A stretch of DNA of 64,000 nucleotides from Bacteroidales bacterium (GTDB lineage Bacteria > Bacteroidota > Bacteroidia > Bacteroidales > UBA12077). Positions 9,169 through 19,110 of the stretch are shown here, in pieces; position 1 is the first letter of the stretch, and each line of letters starts with the position of its first letter. The notes beneath the pieces are model-generated. The model searched no databases and was not told the origin of the DNA. It saw only the letters and a list, made by a program, of their open reading frames with translations. The position numbers were made by a program, and so were the translations under genes. Where the stretch lies: assembly GCA_028282785.1 (NCBI GenBank), contig JANQHE010000003.1:41165-105164 (forward strand), in the 5' to 3' direction.

Positions 9169-10610
9169 TAGTAACCTGTATTCTGTTCACAATTTGGGTT
9201 TCCATCCCTTTCTGATTCAGGAATAGGCCATAACCTTTGATATGCATCTACTGCCAGGTATGTTCGGGTTGAAGTAACACCTGAACCATCAAAAAGGTGG
9301 CCATAAGAATCATCCCTCTGAACTGGAATATCGAGTCGTTTCAAATCAAACCATCGATGCCCTTCAAATGCTAACTCAAGCCTTCTCTCGGTTTGGATAG
9401 CTTCTTTCAGATCATCTCCTGTTTCTGTTCCAGCGATATAAGATGAATATCTATTCTCCCTTAATGCGTTTAAATCAGCCAAAGAGTTTGCATCATCACC
9501 CAATTCTGCTCTTGCTTCAGCTCTAATCAGGTAAATTTCTGCAAGCCTGATTAATACTATGTCAGAAAGATTCAAACCATCTTCTACTCCTTCACGGGCA
9601 TTATATTTTACAATAAAATTGTAATCATTCCCGGTCGATGGGATTTCTGTAACCTGAAAGTAAGCACTCTTACGAACATCATTATCACTATACATTTGAT
9701 AAAACTCAAATGTTGGGATAAATTCTGATGATTGTGTTACTCCATACAAACCTCCAATACGTGGTCCTTCTTTTTCAGTACACCTCAATTTTAGAATAAT
9801 TTCCTGACCCGAATTTTCCTGATCCTCATTCCACATTGCTTCAAATTCAGTGTTATCGGTAAGAGAATATGATGAAGCGATAACTTCACTTGCATAATCT
9901 CTAGCGTTAGTAAAATCCTTCATAGTTAAGTACACTCGTGCGAGTAGCGCTTTTACAGATATGGCTGAGAAATAATTATTTCCTCTAGCTGTCATTTGCT
10001 CTAGCAAAGCTTCTGCTGCTAGTAAATCATCTTCGATAAACTGATAACATTCAACAACTGTATTACGCGCAGGTTGCTCGTTTGATACGGTTAACATATA
10101 TGGAACACCTAAATCAGATGTAGAAGCACTATGAATCGGATTACCATAATATCTAACTAAATCAAAATGCACCAGTGCTCTTATTGCCAATGCTTCTCCT
10201 TTAATCATATTTCTTTCGTCTAGGGTTCCATCAGTAAATTCGTCGATGCGATCCAATATCATATTTGCTGAATGGATCGCAAAATATCCCTGACTCCATA
10301 ATGATTGTGAGGCTTCATCGTTAGAGTTATATTCCCAGGCATATTGAGCCTGATAGGATTTTCTACCGTCAAAATTCATGATGATATTATCGCTTAAGAT
10401 GTCAGGGTATAATACAAAAGACTCATTATAACCTCCGGATCTAATCAGATTATATAAACCATCAACAGCATATTGGAAATCTTCAATTCGACTAAAGGCT
10501 TGGTCAGAACTAACCTTATCTTCAGGCTGCACATCCAGAAAATCTTCACATGCATTAAATGTGATTGCAACCAGGATAATATATATATATATAATATTGA
10601 TTTTTTTCAT
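9168..10610 (-). CDS. SusD/RagB family nutrient-binding lipoprotein
   Basis: A 480-aa SusD-type outer-membrane lipoprotein that caps the SusC channel. The lipobox ends at Cys21 (ITFNAC), followed by EDFLDVQPEDK. TPR-like helices run through the protein and the C-terminus has the usual motifs FDLKRLDIPV and RLWPIPESERDGNPNC. I place the start at the ATG of 10608-10610, because an upstream in-frame extension of 28 residues would lie inside the SusC gene and would push the signal peptide inward. It follows SusC by 16 bp. SusD proteins of this class bind glycans, peptides or glycopeptides; the sequence alone does not tell which. Confidence 0.93.
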   Translation of the reverse strand: MKKINIIYIYIILVAITFNACEDFLDVQPEDKVSSDQAFSRIEDFQYAVDGLYNLIRSGGYNESFVLYPDILSDNIIMNFDGRKSYQAQYAWEYNSNDEASQSLWSQGYFAIHSANMILDRIDEFTDGTLDERNMIKGEALAIRALVHFDLVRYYGNPIHSASTSDLGVPYMLTVSNEQPARNTVVECYQFIEDDLLAAEALLEQMTARGNNYFSAISVKALLARVYLTMKDFTNARDYASEVIASSYSLTDNTEFEAMWNEDQENSGQEIILKLRCTEKEGPRIGGLYGVTQSSEFIPTFEFYQMYSDNDVRKSAYFQVTEIPSTGNDYNFIVKYNAREGVEDGLNLSDIVLIRLAEIYLIRAEARAELGDDANSLADLNALRENRYSSYIAGTETGDDLKEAIQTERRLELAFEGHRWFDLKRLDIPVQRDDSYGHLFDGSGVTSTRTYLAVDAYQRLWPIPESERDGNPNCEQNTGY

Positions 10611-10626
10611 GAGATATATTTTTAAA

Positions 10627-13600
10627 TTAAAACTTAATATCCATACCAAATGTAAAAGTTCGTGCAGGAGGATAATCAAATCTCCAGAACCCATATTTCA
10701 TTTCAGGATCTAATCCGGAGAATTTAGTATATGTCCACAAGTTCATTCCTTTAGCATAAAGCCTGATACTACCTAACCTTACTTTTTGGGTTATTCTTTC
10801 AGGAATAGTGTATGCTAAAGTAACATCCTTTAATCTCAAGAATGATGCATCTTCCAACTCTCTGGTGCTTCTGTCAGCTCTTGGAATGTTCTGATCTTGT
10901 TTCGGAATCTCAGTGTAATCACCTGGTTGTTTCCAGGAATCATATAATGCATTACTTGACTGGTTACCTCCTTCTATGCCATCACTATTTATTAGTATTA
11001 ACAATCCGTTATAAGCATAATTTCCAATAGAGTAGTAGAAATCCGCTGATAGATCAAATCCCTTATAAGATATTTTGTTTGATAAGGTTCCAAAATAGTC
11101 AGGATCCAATGTCTGATCTAATAATACTCTGTCATTACCTGAATAGGTACTTGTTATTCTACCGTCTTCAGTATAAAACAAAGGCTCTCCATTTGATCTG
11201 TTAACACCAGCATATCGAACAAGATAATAGCTATTCATTGGAGCTCCTTCTCTGAGGATATCCAATGCACCTACGATATCCTCTCCACCATACAACTCTA
11301 ACACTTCATTTCTATTAGCTGAAACGCTTACTCCTAAATTATATTGAAGACCATTCCAATCAAGAATTTTCCCTTCCAGGGCGATTTCATAACCTTCATT
11401 TTTAATACTACCAACATTAGCTACCTGGCTTCCAAATCCACTGGTATAAGATAGATTAACATAATGAAGTAAATCTTTTGTAATCCTGTTATAGTAGTCA
11501 AGTGTTCCATTTAACCGTCCATCAAAAAGACCAAAATCAATTCCTACTGACATAATTTCATTCTTCTCCCAAGTCAAGTCTTCATTGCTTAACTGAGATG
11601 GATAGCTTATGTTCCTGCCATTATAAGAATCGAAACTATATAAATCCAGATGTTCAAAATCAGCAATATCAAAATTACCCGATGTTCCATAACTTCCTCT
11701 TAATCTCAGGATATTTACAAAAGAGAGATTTCGGATAAAACTCTCTGAATGTAAATTCCATCCTAACCCAACAGAATAGAAGTTACCGTATCTATTATTG
11801 CTTCCAAACCTTGAAGAGCCATCTCTCCTTACAGATAAATCCAAGATGTATTTTGACCTGAAATCGTAGTGAAGATTGGCAAAATAAGAGACTAATGACC
11901 AGGCAGTGGAAGTACCACTAACTGCATCTGGTTCTGCTGCAGCATCTAACGTTGTAGTTAGATCTGTAGGGAATGTAATACCTTCAGCAGAAAAATCCTT
12001 AAAATTACTCTCATTTACTTCAAAACCTAATAACACATTGACATTATGATCGTTTGCAATAAGTTTATTATAATTCAGAGTTGTTGTAGAAACTGTTGTT
12101 ACGTATCGTGATGCATAATTTGTCATATAACTAGATCTTCCATTTTCTGTTACATCTCTTGCATCTGGTTGTAGAAAGTAATAACGTTCATATTCAGAGA
12201 AATCTAGTCCGTATGATTCCTTCAGTTTTAAACCTTCAATCGGTTCAAACTCAATAAAAACTTTACCCAACATTTTATAGTTATCATCATACTGAGTTAT
12301 GTTTTCAGCCATCTCAAAATAGTTCCAATTACCACTCCAATGTGTCTCTCCCCATGATCCATCTTCATTTTTTATCGCATGATATGGTCGGTTCATGTAT
12401 CCTGAGATCATTGGATTTGTTCCATTGGTGGCAGTAGATGCAGTATTTATATGAGAATTACCTAAAGTAATATTTGATCCAAAATTCAACTTTTCATTTA
12501 CTTTATGTTTCAGATTCAATCGGCCTGAATACCTACCCAGGTCAGTTCCAGTAATAATACCCTCTTGTTTGAAGTAAGATAGAGAAGTATAAAAATTGGT
12601 CTTTTCATTGCCTCCGGAAGCTGCTAATTCATATGAACTGTTCTTTCCAGTACGGAAAATATCATCCATCCAGCTGTGATCATTGGCTAATAACTCTTGA
12701 ATATCAGGATCATTTGGATCATATGCTTGGCGTCTGCCGATTAAGACCTCATAATCAATTAATTCCTGTGCATTCATCATGGTAAACTTTTCTGATGTTC
12801 TGACAGACAGTCCTGATGTTGCTCTAAACGTAAAGTCGGTTTCTCCGGTTCTGCCGGTTTTCGTTGTAATAAGTACAACTCCATTTGCAGCTCTGGAACC
12901 ATATAGAGAAGCTGCCGAAGCATCTTTAAGTATTGACATACTTTCTATATCATTAGGGTTTAATTCACTAAAACCACTAGCATCAGTAGGTATACCATCA
13001 ATAACAAAAAGAGGTTCCTGTGTGGCGGCAATGGAACCGGTTCCCCTTATTTTAATCTCTGCTTTAGAGCCTGGCATTCCATTATTTTGGATAACCTGGA
13101 CACCAGTTGCCTTTCCTTGCAATGCCTGGTCGAAACTGGTAACAGGTGTTTGATCCATCTGCTCCGCATCAACTACTTCTACTGCTCCTGTAATCGCTCC
13201 TTTTCTTCTGGTTCCGTAAGCAACTACTACCACATCATCGATAGCTAATAAAGCTTGCTTGAGAATAACTGAAATAAATGTTTGAGTACCTACCATTATT
13301 TCTTGAGTTTCCATACCTATGGAACTAAAAATAAGTATATCTTCATCGGATTCGACTTGTATGGTAAACTCACCATTAATATCTGTTACAGCACCTTTTA
13401 AGGATTCTTTAATATAGACATTTACACCAACCAGAGGTTCATCATTCTCATCCTTTACAATTCCTTTAACCTCTCTTTGTTGAGGTTGGGAATCTTCGTT
13501 GAGCTCGATTTTATTGTCGGAATTCAAAACAGAACTATTTAATCTGTTAGCATTCGCATGAATGCTGCTAATCAACAACAAAAGTATTAATAGCTTGGTG

Positions 13601-13656
13601 ATTAGCAAGATTTTCGAAAAGTAATCAAAACAACTTTCATTCGATTTTTTTTTCAT
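10627..13656 (-). CDS. SusC/RagA family TonB-dependent outer-membrane transporter
   Basis: A 1009-aa TonB-dependent receptor. After a signal peptide (to about residue 36) comes a carboxypeptidase-regulatory-like domain (about 62-140, KGIVKDENDEPLVGVNVYI), a DDVVVVAYGT TonB-box region, a plug with FDQALQGKATGVQV and SILKDASAASLYGSRAANGV, and a 22-strand barrel ending in FGMDIKF. There is no STN domain, so no direct anti-sigma signalling. It pairs with the SusD gene 16 bp downstream. The upstream gap of about 290 bp contains a hairpin that ends the metalloprotease transcript, so SusC probably has its own promoter, which I could not place. Confidence 0.95.
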   Translation of the reverse strand: MKKKSNESCFDYFSKILLITKLLILLLLISSIHANANRLNSSVLNSDNKIELNEDSQPQQREVKGIVKDENDEPLVGVNVYIKESLKGAVTDINGEFTIQVESDEDILIFSSIGMETQEIMVGTQTFISVILKQALLAIDDVVVVAYGTRRKGAITGAVEVVDAEQMDQTPVTSFDQALQGKATGVQVIQNNGMPGSKAEIKIRGTGSIAATQEPLFVIDGIPTDASGFSELNPNDIESMSILKDASAASLYGSRAANGVVLITTKTGRTGETDFTFRATSGLSVRTSEKFTMMNAQELIDYEVLIGRRQAYDPNDPDIQELLANDHSWMDDIFRTGKNSSYELAASGGNEKTNFYTSLSYFKQEGIITGTDLGRYSGRLNLKHKVNEKLNFGSNITLGNSHINTASTATNGTNPMISGYMNRPYHAIKNEDGSWGETHWSGNWNYFEMAENITQYDDNYKMLGKVFIEFEPIEGLKLKESYGLDFSEYERYYFLQPDARDVTENGRSSYMTNYASRYVTTVSTTTLNYNKLIANDHNVNVLLGFEVNESNFKDFSAEGITFPTDLTTTLDAAAEPDAVSGTSTAWSLVSYFANLHYDFRSKYILDLSVRRDGSSRFGSNNRYGNFYSVGLGWNLHSESFIRNLSFVNILRLRGSYGTSGNFDIADFEHLDLYSFDSYNGRNISYPSQLSNEDLTWEKNEIMSVGIDFGLFDGRLNGTLDYYNRITKDLLHYVNLSYTSGFGSQVANVGSIKNEGYEIALEGKILDWNGLQYNLGVSVSANRNEVLELYGGEDIVGALDILREGAPMNSYYLVRYAGVNRSNGEPLFYTEDGRITSTYSGNDRVLLDQTLDPDYFGTLSNKISYKGFDLSADFYYSIGNYAYNGLLILINSDGIEGGNQSSNALYDSWKQPGDYTEIPKQDQNIPRADRSTRELEDASFLRLKDVTLAYTIPERITQKVRLGSIRLYAKGMNLWTYTKFSGLDPEMKYGFWRFDYPPARTFTFGMDIKF

Positions 13657-13835
13657 AGATTTGTTCGATTTTAGGTTAAATAATAGTTTATCACTAGTTT
13701 AATCTTTAATTAAATCGGGGAATGTTGCTCCATTTCCCGATTTCTTAATAGGGGATTCTTATAGTCATAGGCATTAGTTTATTAGTTAGTTAATTAGTGT
13801 TTCTACTCAACAAATAATCATTTCATTATTAATGA

Positions 13836-13876
13836 AGGAATGCAAAGCGGCCTGATTAGGGACGCTTTACATTCCT
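13836..13876 (-). terminator. Hairpin after the metalloprotease gene
   Basis: A 14-bp stem with one G:T-type mismatch is formed by 13836-13849 and 13863-13876 with a 13-base loop. It lies 69 bp past the stop of the M6-like gene. The T-run on the minus strand is weak, so it could be an RNA-processing or stability hairpin rather than a strong terminator. The rest of 13657-13944 is AT-rich leader DNA before SusC with no recognisable promoter. Confidence 0.45.
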
Positions 13877-13944
13877 ATAACCCCACCCTAATAGCTACAC
13901 AGACTAAAAGGTCTAATCTACGAAAACCCATTATTCCATCATAT

Positions 13945-15249
13945 CTATTTAACTTGTATCTCCACACTACAAGTACCTTTATACATTTTTTTATTGGTAA
14001 TAACAATCTCATCATTTTCATAAGTCTTACCAGGCTTTAATGCAAAATCACGATAATCAACTGTATGTTCTCCATTCTCAGAATTTATGAAATTTACCGA
14101 AGGACTCATATCTAAAAGCTTAGTAGTGAAGCCATCGGTTTTGTATACCATCACACCACCTAAATTCTCTTTCAACATCTCATTACCAATACACGCGTCC
14201 CATTTATCAGCACTTCTAAGCTCTATAAAATAACCTGGGTATTCCTGAAAGTATTTATGCATTTTTTTGTTACGATTACGAATCTCTATCATACGTATTC
14301 CTCTATCTGAGTTAAGTGGGTGCAGTATTATCTCCTGTCCGGATGCTTTCGATATCTCTATCGTGTTTTCTTGATTACACCATCCTGCGAGTTTTCTATA
14401 GCCACTGTTTAATGATAATCCCAGTGATCCACCTCCCATGATATCAAACTTATTTCCATATTCCAGATTTAGAAATCGTTTGGGTTGATCAATAGTGTCT
14501 GGTTCCTCATAATCAGCTTTTCCATTATTAGTACTTGTATTAGCATGCGGCAGAGTTATATCCCCTCGAATCAAATGAATAAATTCATGTGTGAAGATGG
14601 CCTGGTTATATTTCCACCCGATAGGATGTTCTTCTTCTAATACATCATTTGGATTATTACCATATCGAACCTTACATTTAATAGGTCGAGTATATGTATT
14701 AGTAGTATCATTAATCCATGCTCCAATATACATAACATTCTGCTTTTCATACCATTTCCCATTTACAGTAAAATTTGCAAAATTTGCAGCAGATAATCCA
14801 CCTTGCTCATATTCATCATGAAAAATGATAAAAGCTATTGCATCATACTCCTTTTTTTCAAATTCAGGTATTTGTAGATCGAAGCTTTCAGTTGTCTTTA
14901 TAATATATTCATTATTCCTTCTTTCCTTGTTTAACGAATCCGGCATTTCAAAATATCCACAAACATCCCCTTCAAACTTAAACTGGCCCCAGGAAATAGT
15001 TCTAAAATATTCCTTGATAGAACTACTAAAAAAATAATTCTGTGCCTCATCAACAGTTGGAAATTGTTTACTTATTCGTTCAGGAATATCCGGAAATGTA
15101 ATTAAAACTACTGCGAGTTTCCTATTTTCAATGCAGGGGTATAAGGTATCGTTTTCGATATAATCCGAACAGTGATTATTATAGCAACTTTGTGTTATAA
15201 TAAAAATAAGAACAATTACAGAAATCAATACTTCAAATCTGAATTTCAT
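13945..15249 (-). CDS. M6-like zinc metalloprotease lipoprotein
   Basis: A 434-aa protein with a lipoprotein signal peptide (TQSC, Cys22). The zinc site is HEFIH (His221, Glu222, His225) with a probable third ligand His235, giving HExxH-x9-H, and a likely Met-turn in FDIMGGGS. The LAVVLITFPD and EYFRTISWGQFKFEG stretches match the start of M6 (immune inhibitor A-like) catalytic domains. It is predicted to act at the cell surface on protein substrates. It lies 14 bp after the Enzyme I gene and ahead of SusC/SusD. A surface protease in this position suggests that proteins or glycoproteins feed the transporter. M6 membership is likely but not aligned. Confidence 0.8.
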   Translation of the reverse strand: MKFRFEVLISVIVLIFIITQSCYNNHCSDYIENDTLYPCIENRKLAVVLITFPDIPERISKQFPTVDEAQNYFFSSSIKEYFRTISWGQFKFEGDVCGYFEMPDSLNKERRNNEYIIKTTESFDLQIPEFEKKEYDAIAFIIFHDEYEQGGLSAANFANFTVNGKWYEKQNVMYIGAWINDTTNTYTRPIKCKVRYGNNPNDVLEEEHPIGWKYNQAIFTHEFIHLIRGDITLPHANTSTNNGKADYEEPDTIDQPKRFLNLEYGNKFDIMGGGSLGLSLNSGYRKLAGWCNQENTIEISKASGQEIILHPLNSDRGIRMIEIRNRNKKMHKYFQEYPGYFIELRSADKWDACIGNEMLKENLGGVMVYKTDGFTTKLLDMSPSVNFINSENGEHTVDYRDFALKPGKTYENDEIVITNKKMYKGTCSVEIQVK

Positions 15250-15263
15250 GTTTAAAAGTTTAA

Positions 15264-16991
15264 TTAGTTAGTACCTCCTAATATTGAGTCTATCATTCTC
15301 TTTGTACATTCCCAATCATTGCATTCTAACACCCTGTTAACAATTTGTTGTGTTTCTTTGAAAGATAGACTTCTAATTATTTCTTTTACTGTCGGTATTG
15401 CTACTGGATTAACACTAAACTCATTTATACCAAGTCCAACTAGGATAGGGATAGCATAATAATCAGTAGCTAGCTCACCACAAATACCTACTAGCTTGGA
15501 ATATTTTTTTGCCGATTTTACAACCTTATTGATTAAATAAAGAACTGCCGGATGTATACCCTGATTCAAATAAGAAACTTCTGCATTTGTTCTATCAGCT
15601 GATAAGGTATATTGGGTCAAATCATTTGTGCCTATTGAAAAGAAATCCACTTCGCTTGCAAATCTATCAGCCAAAATAGCTGCAGAAGGCACTTCAATCA
15701 TGATTCCAATTTTTATATTACTCTTTTCAGGTATCTTGCCTGACAATCTTAATTCCTTTTTACACTCGGAAAAGATCTTTTTGAAATACTTCACTTCATC
15801 AATAGATGTTACCATTGGAAGCATAATTTTAATCTCATGATCTGATGCTGCCCTTAGTATAGCATTTATTTGTGGTTTTAATAACTCTTCTTTATAGTGC
15901 ATGGTTAAACGAAGTCCTCGAAGCCCCAAGGCCGGGTTTTCTTCTTTCTTTAATTTTAAATTCCTGATTTGCTTATCACCCCCTAAATCCAGTGTTCTTA
16001 TTATTATCTCTTTATCAAGGAATAAATTAAATACCTGCTTATAATATTGAAACTGTGTTTCTTCGTCTAATACTTCATGATTATCAATAAAAAGAAATTC
16101 AGTTCTAAATAAACCAACCCCATCTGCTCCATTAAATATAGCCTTTTCAGCATTCTCAACCGAGCCAATATTAGCATAAACATCTATATGAACTTCATCT
16201 TTCGTGATTGCGGGCAAAAATGCTTTGGACAAGGCATCTTTCTTAAAGTTGTTCTCTAGATCGATCTTATTCTTTGTTTTGGAAAGCATATTCTTATCAG
16301 CATCCATACAAATCCACCCTTCTCTCCCGTCAATAATGATCTCTTTTTTAGAGCAAAAAATATCTGTAATATTTTCAATTCCTGTTATCATAGGTATCTC
16401 ATAAGATCGAGCCATGATTGCTACATGATCTGTGATTCCACACTTGGCTGTAACTATTCCTAGTATTTTATCCTTTTTAAAACCTACAATATCATTCACT
16501 GTTAGCTCTTCTGCAACTAAAATAGAAGGAACTAACAACCCTGAATATTGATCTGATTTAATTTGCATCAGTTGCTCTAATATCCTGTTAGAAACATCCC
16601 TAATATCATTAGCTCTTCCTTTTAGGTATTCATCATCCACATCTTCCAAAAGGCATATAAAATGATCGCTGGCAATCATCAACGACATCTCAGCATTTGT
16701 TCTTCTCTCTACAATATGTGATTCTACCAGGTTAATAAGTTCAGGATCCTCCAGCATTGTTAAATACGAATTCATGATATCCTTTTCTTGTTTCAATCCA
16801 GTCTTTGTATCATTATTAATTTGCTCAATAAGCTTAGCTTTGGAATCTGCAATTGCAGACATAAAACGACTAATCTCTTCTTTAGGGTTCTCTATTTTAT
16901 GGTCAGGAATCTTTATTTCATCTTTTCTAAAATGATATGGTTTTCCTATTGCCACACCTGGTGATACATGAACCCCTTGAATATATTTCAT
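15264..16991 (-). CDS. ptsI: PTS Enzyme I (phosphoenolpyruvate-protein phosphotransferase)
   Basis: A 575-aa full-length Enzyme I. The phosphohistidine is His189 in GITDHVAIMARSYEIP, the same number as in E. coli. The PEP-binding half has LFRTEFLFID, LRGLRL, GIMIEVPSAA, FFSIGTNDLTQYTLSADRTN and the catalytic Cys motif GICGELA. It transfers phosphate from PEP to HPr in the cytoplasm. Its ATG overlaps the HPr stop by four bases (ATGA), so the two are translationally coupled. Most Bacteroidota have few or no PTS transporters, so finding Enzyme I and HPr encoded with one set of EII components suggests a dedicated, self-contained system. Confidence 0.95.
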   Translation of the reverse strand: MKYIQGVHVSPGVAIGKPYHFRKDEIKIPDHKIENPKEEISRFMSAIADSKAKLIEQINNDTKTGLKQEKDIMNSYLTMLEDPELINLVESHIVERRTNAEMSLMIASDHFICLLEDVDDEYLKGRANDIRDVSNRILEQLMQIKSDQYSGLLVPSILVAEELTVNDIVGFKKDKILGIVTAKCGITDHVAIMARSYEIPMITGIENITDIFCSKKEIIIDGREGWICMDADKNMLSKTKNKIDLENNFKKDALSKAFLPAITKDEVHIDVYANIGSVENAEKAIFNGADGVGLFRTEFLFIDNHEVLDEETQFQYYKQVFNLFLDKEIIIRTLDLGGDKQIRNLKLKKEENPALGLRGLRLTMHYKEELLKPQINAILRAASDHEIKIMLPMVTSIDEVKYFKKIFSECKKELRLSGKIPEKSNIKIGIMIEVPSAAILADRFASEVDFFSIGTNDLTQYTLSADRTNAEVSYLNQGIHPAVLYLINKVVKSAKKYSKLVGICGELATDYYAIPILVGLGINEFSVNPVAIPTVKEIIRSLSFKETQQIVNRVLECNDWECTKRMIDSILGGTN

Positions 16992-17251
16992 AATTCAAAT
17001 TTATTTTCAACCAGTTGGGATAACTTATCAAGCGCTTTTTCCTCATCACTACCTTCTGTGACTATGACTATATCCATTCCACTTTTTATTCCCAAACTCA
17101 TTAAAGTCAACATACTTTTGCCATTACCAATCTTACCATTACCTTTAACCATAACTGTACAATCAAAATTTGCAGCTACTTTAGCGAAGACAGAAGCAGT
17201 TCTTGCATGAAGTCCTATACCATCATTCACTTTTACTTTAACCTCTTTCAT
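16988..17251 (-). CDS. ptsH: HPr phosphocarrier protein
   Basis: An 87-aa HPr. The active-site histidine is His15 in GLHARTASVFAKVA with Arg17 next to it. The regulatory position Ser46 is present in GKSMLTLMSLGI, as in HPr proteins that are HprK substrates; no HprK gene is in the window. It carries phosphate from Enzyme I (overlapping downstream gene) to the IIA protein. The start codon directly abuts the stop of the IIB gene, with no intergenic base. Confidence 0.95.
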   Translation of the reverse strand: MKEVKVKVNDGIGLHARTASVFAKVAANFDCTVMVKGNGKIGNGKSMLTLMSLGIKSGMDIVIVTEGSDEEKALDKLSQLVENKFEL

Positions 17252-17566
17252 TTAACCTTGTTTAAATAGTTTTTCAGCTTTATCCATGGTGCCTTTTACA
17301 TCCCGTAAAACTCTATTAATATTAACCTCTAGAACTTTTTTTCCATTAAGTCTGTCTTTTCCTGCTATTGATACAGCCTTGGCCACAATAATAACATCTG
17401 CTTCGTCAATTTGGGCCTGGGTCAGCTTAACAGGTATTTTATGTCCACCCTGTTCTTCAATAACAATCTCATGTTTCCTTCTTTTTGCTTCCTTTTCCAT
17501 GGCTACTGCTGCCATTTTACTATGAGCTAAACCTGCCAAACATGCTGTGATCAATGCTATCTTCAT
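17252..17566 (-). CDS. PTS fructose-type IIB component
   Basis: A 104-aa stand-alone IIB of the fructose family. The phosphorylated cysteine is Cys9 in TACLAGLAHSKMAA, where typical FruA-type sequences read TACPTGIAHTYMAA. It takes phosphate from IIA and passes it to the sugar as it enters through IIC. It lies 17 bp after IIC and abuts HPr. The Cys-Leu-Ala-Gly variation in the loop is mild and leaves the cysteine intact. Substrate cannot be read from IIB. Confidence 0.92.
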   Translation of the reverse strand: MKIALITACLAGLAHSKMAAVAMEKEAKRRKHEIVIEEQGGHKIPVKLTQAQIDEADVIIVAKAVSIAGKDRLNGKKVLEVNINRVLRDVKGTMDKAEKLFKQG

Positions 17567-17583
17567 AATTGAAATAATTTAGG

Positions 17584-18630
17584 TTAAATACTTTCTTCTT
17601 GTTTTTCTAGTTCTTCGATATTTCTATTACTAATAGATTTTAGGAAATTTACACTTAAAGCCGTGGTAATGACCCCAACACTTAAGCTACCCCAATAAAC
17701 CAAAGGCTTATTAAAGAAAAACCATTGAGGGATTCCTAAAACCGGTGTATACAGTTCTAATGCAAAAAACCCAGCAATCACTCCTGTTACTACGCAGCCT
17801 AAAATTGTTGCTACTGTACATCTTATTATATCATTGGCTGCAAGTGGTATTGCTATTTCAGTAAAACCGGCAACAAGTGTGTATACCCATGAACTTTTTG
17901 CATATTTTCGTTCTGTTTTTGTGTATAATTTAGGTTTGAAAAAAGTCGCCAAACACAATCCCAAAGGAGGCACAGTAACAAATGCAGCGGTTATTCCTAA
18001 TGGGATATATGATTTTAAATCCATGACTGCTGTAGCAAATGTACTCTGAGTTTTACTAAACGGTCCGCCATAATCCACTCCGCCAAAAACTCCCATAATG
18101 GCCCCAAGAACTGCATTACCTTTACTACCTAATGAATGCAACATGTTACCTATTGCAGTCATAAGGTTTGCTAGAGGCGGTCCAATGACAAAAACAATCA
18201 GAAAAGCTACGATTAGTGTGCTAAAAACGGGAGCAATCATTCCCCATGTACTTTGTATGATTTCTGGAAGTTTGATTTTAAGAACCATGAAGGTGGCATA
18301 TCCAACAAATATCCCTCCAAACAGGGCTCCCAAATACCCGGAATCAGTTTGTTGAGCAAGGATTCCTACTATAAAGCCTGGTGCAATTCCTGGTGTATCA
18401 GCAATACTAAATGAAACATATGCTGCCATAATCGGAACAAAATATTTCAATCCTATCTCCCCTATATTTTTGAACATTTCCCAAATTTCAGCATCTGAGT
18501 CTTTTCCTATTACTGCTACACTGCCAAAGAAACCTCCGATCAATAATATTGGTAACATATAGGAAACTCCGGTTCTAAAGTGTAATCCTATGTTTTTAAA
18601 AATATCTCTTGTGTCTTCTAAAAAAGTCAT
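17584..18630 (-). CDS. PTS fructose-type IIC permease
   Basis: A 348-aa integral membrane protein with about nine to ten hydrophobic segments. Fructose-family IIC signatures are visible: FRTGVSYMLPILLIGG near residue 20, ADTPGIAPGFIVG, DYGGPFSKTQ (DMGGPVNK in typical members) and FTEIAIPLAANDIIRC (TEGAIPFA...). It forms the sugar pathway through the inner membrane. The changes at the GGP and TE-AIP motifs compared with fructose permeases suggest a different or modified sugar. It lies 10 bp after IIA and 17 bp before IIB in one operon. Confidence 0.93.
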   Translation of the reverse strand: MTFLEDTRDIFKNIGLHFRTGVSYMLPILLIGGFFGSVAVIGKDSDAEIWEMFKNIGEIGLKYFVPIMAAYVSFSIADTPGIAPGFIVGILAQQTDSGYLGALFGGIFVGYATFMVLKIKLPEIIQSTWGMIAPVFSTLIVAFLIVFVIGPPLANLMTAIGNMLHSLGSKGNAVLGAIMGVFGGVDYGGPFSKTQSTFATAVMDLKSYIPLGITAAFVTVPPLGLCLATFFKPKLYTKTERKYAKSSWVYTLVAGFTEIAIPLAANDIIRCTVATILGCVVTGVIAGFFALELYTPVLGIPQWFFFNKPLVYWGSLSVGVITTALSVNFLKSISNRNIEELEKQEESI

Positions 18631-18640
18631 TGCATTTCAA

Positions 18641-19096
18641 TTATTCAATATTAAAACTCTCAAGTATTTCATTTCTCGTATTCGCCTTTTCCCAAACTCT
18701 TCGGGCATCTTCATCCAGAGCTAACTGGGCAATACCTGACATCATATCTATATGTGGTTTTGATTCCTCGTCAATCTCCTTATAAACCGGAATAGCTAAT
18801 AAAAAGACGTACTTAACTATCTCATCTTCTTCACCCCATGGGAATTCGCATGTCCTGGCAAAAGCGAATGCCGGTTCTTTCACAAATTCAGATACTGCAT
18901 GAGGAATGGCTACATCAAATCCACAAAACGTAGACATTAAATTTTCCCGATGCTTAATATCTTTAATAAAGCCATCAACTGATGATATTTTATTTTCTAA
19001 GAAAAGTAGTTTACACAACTCCATTATCACATCATCTTTTGACCCCAATTCCATATCAAGGCGTATCAATTCACTATTAATTATCTTTGATTTCAT
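18641..19096 (-). CDS. PTS fructose/mannitol-type IIA component
   Basis: A 151-aa IIA domain protein. The phosphohistidine is His66 in FDVAIPHAVSEFV, with the preceding REN-L region typical of the PTS_EIIA_2 family. It takes phosphate from HPr and gives it to IIB. It lies 14 bp after the iron alcohol dehydrogenase and 10 bp before IIC. As a separate protein it may also have a regulatory role, but nothing here shows it. Confidence 0.92.
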   Translation of the reverse strand: MKSKIINSELIRLDMELGSKDDVIMELCKLLFLENKISSVDGFIKDIKHRENLMSTFCGFDVAIPHAVSEFVKEPAFAFARTCEFPWGEEDEIVKYVFLLAIPVYKEIDEESKPHIDMMSGIAQLALDEDARRVWEKANTRNEILESFNIE

Positions 19097-19110
19097 ATCA
19101 TTATCATCTT

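Noticed and set aside
12779..13153. A 124-aa plus-strand frame inside the SusC gene
   Set aside because: It lies wholly opposite the conserved plug domain of SusC, has no ribosome site and reads as an antisense shadow.
13740..13805. Short TTAGT/TTAAT direct repeats before SusC
   Set aside because: Low-complexity AT-rich repeats without regular spacing; no evidence for a CRISPR array or iteron.
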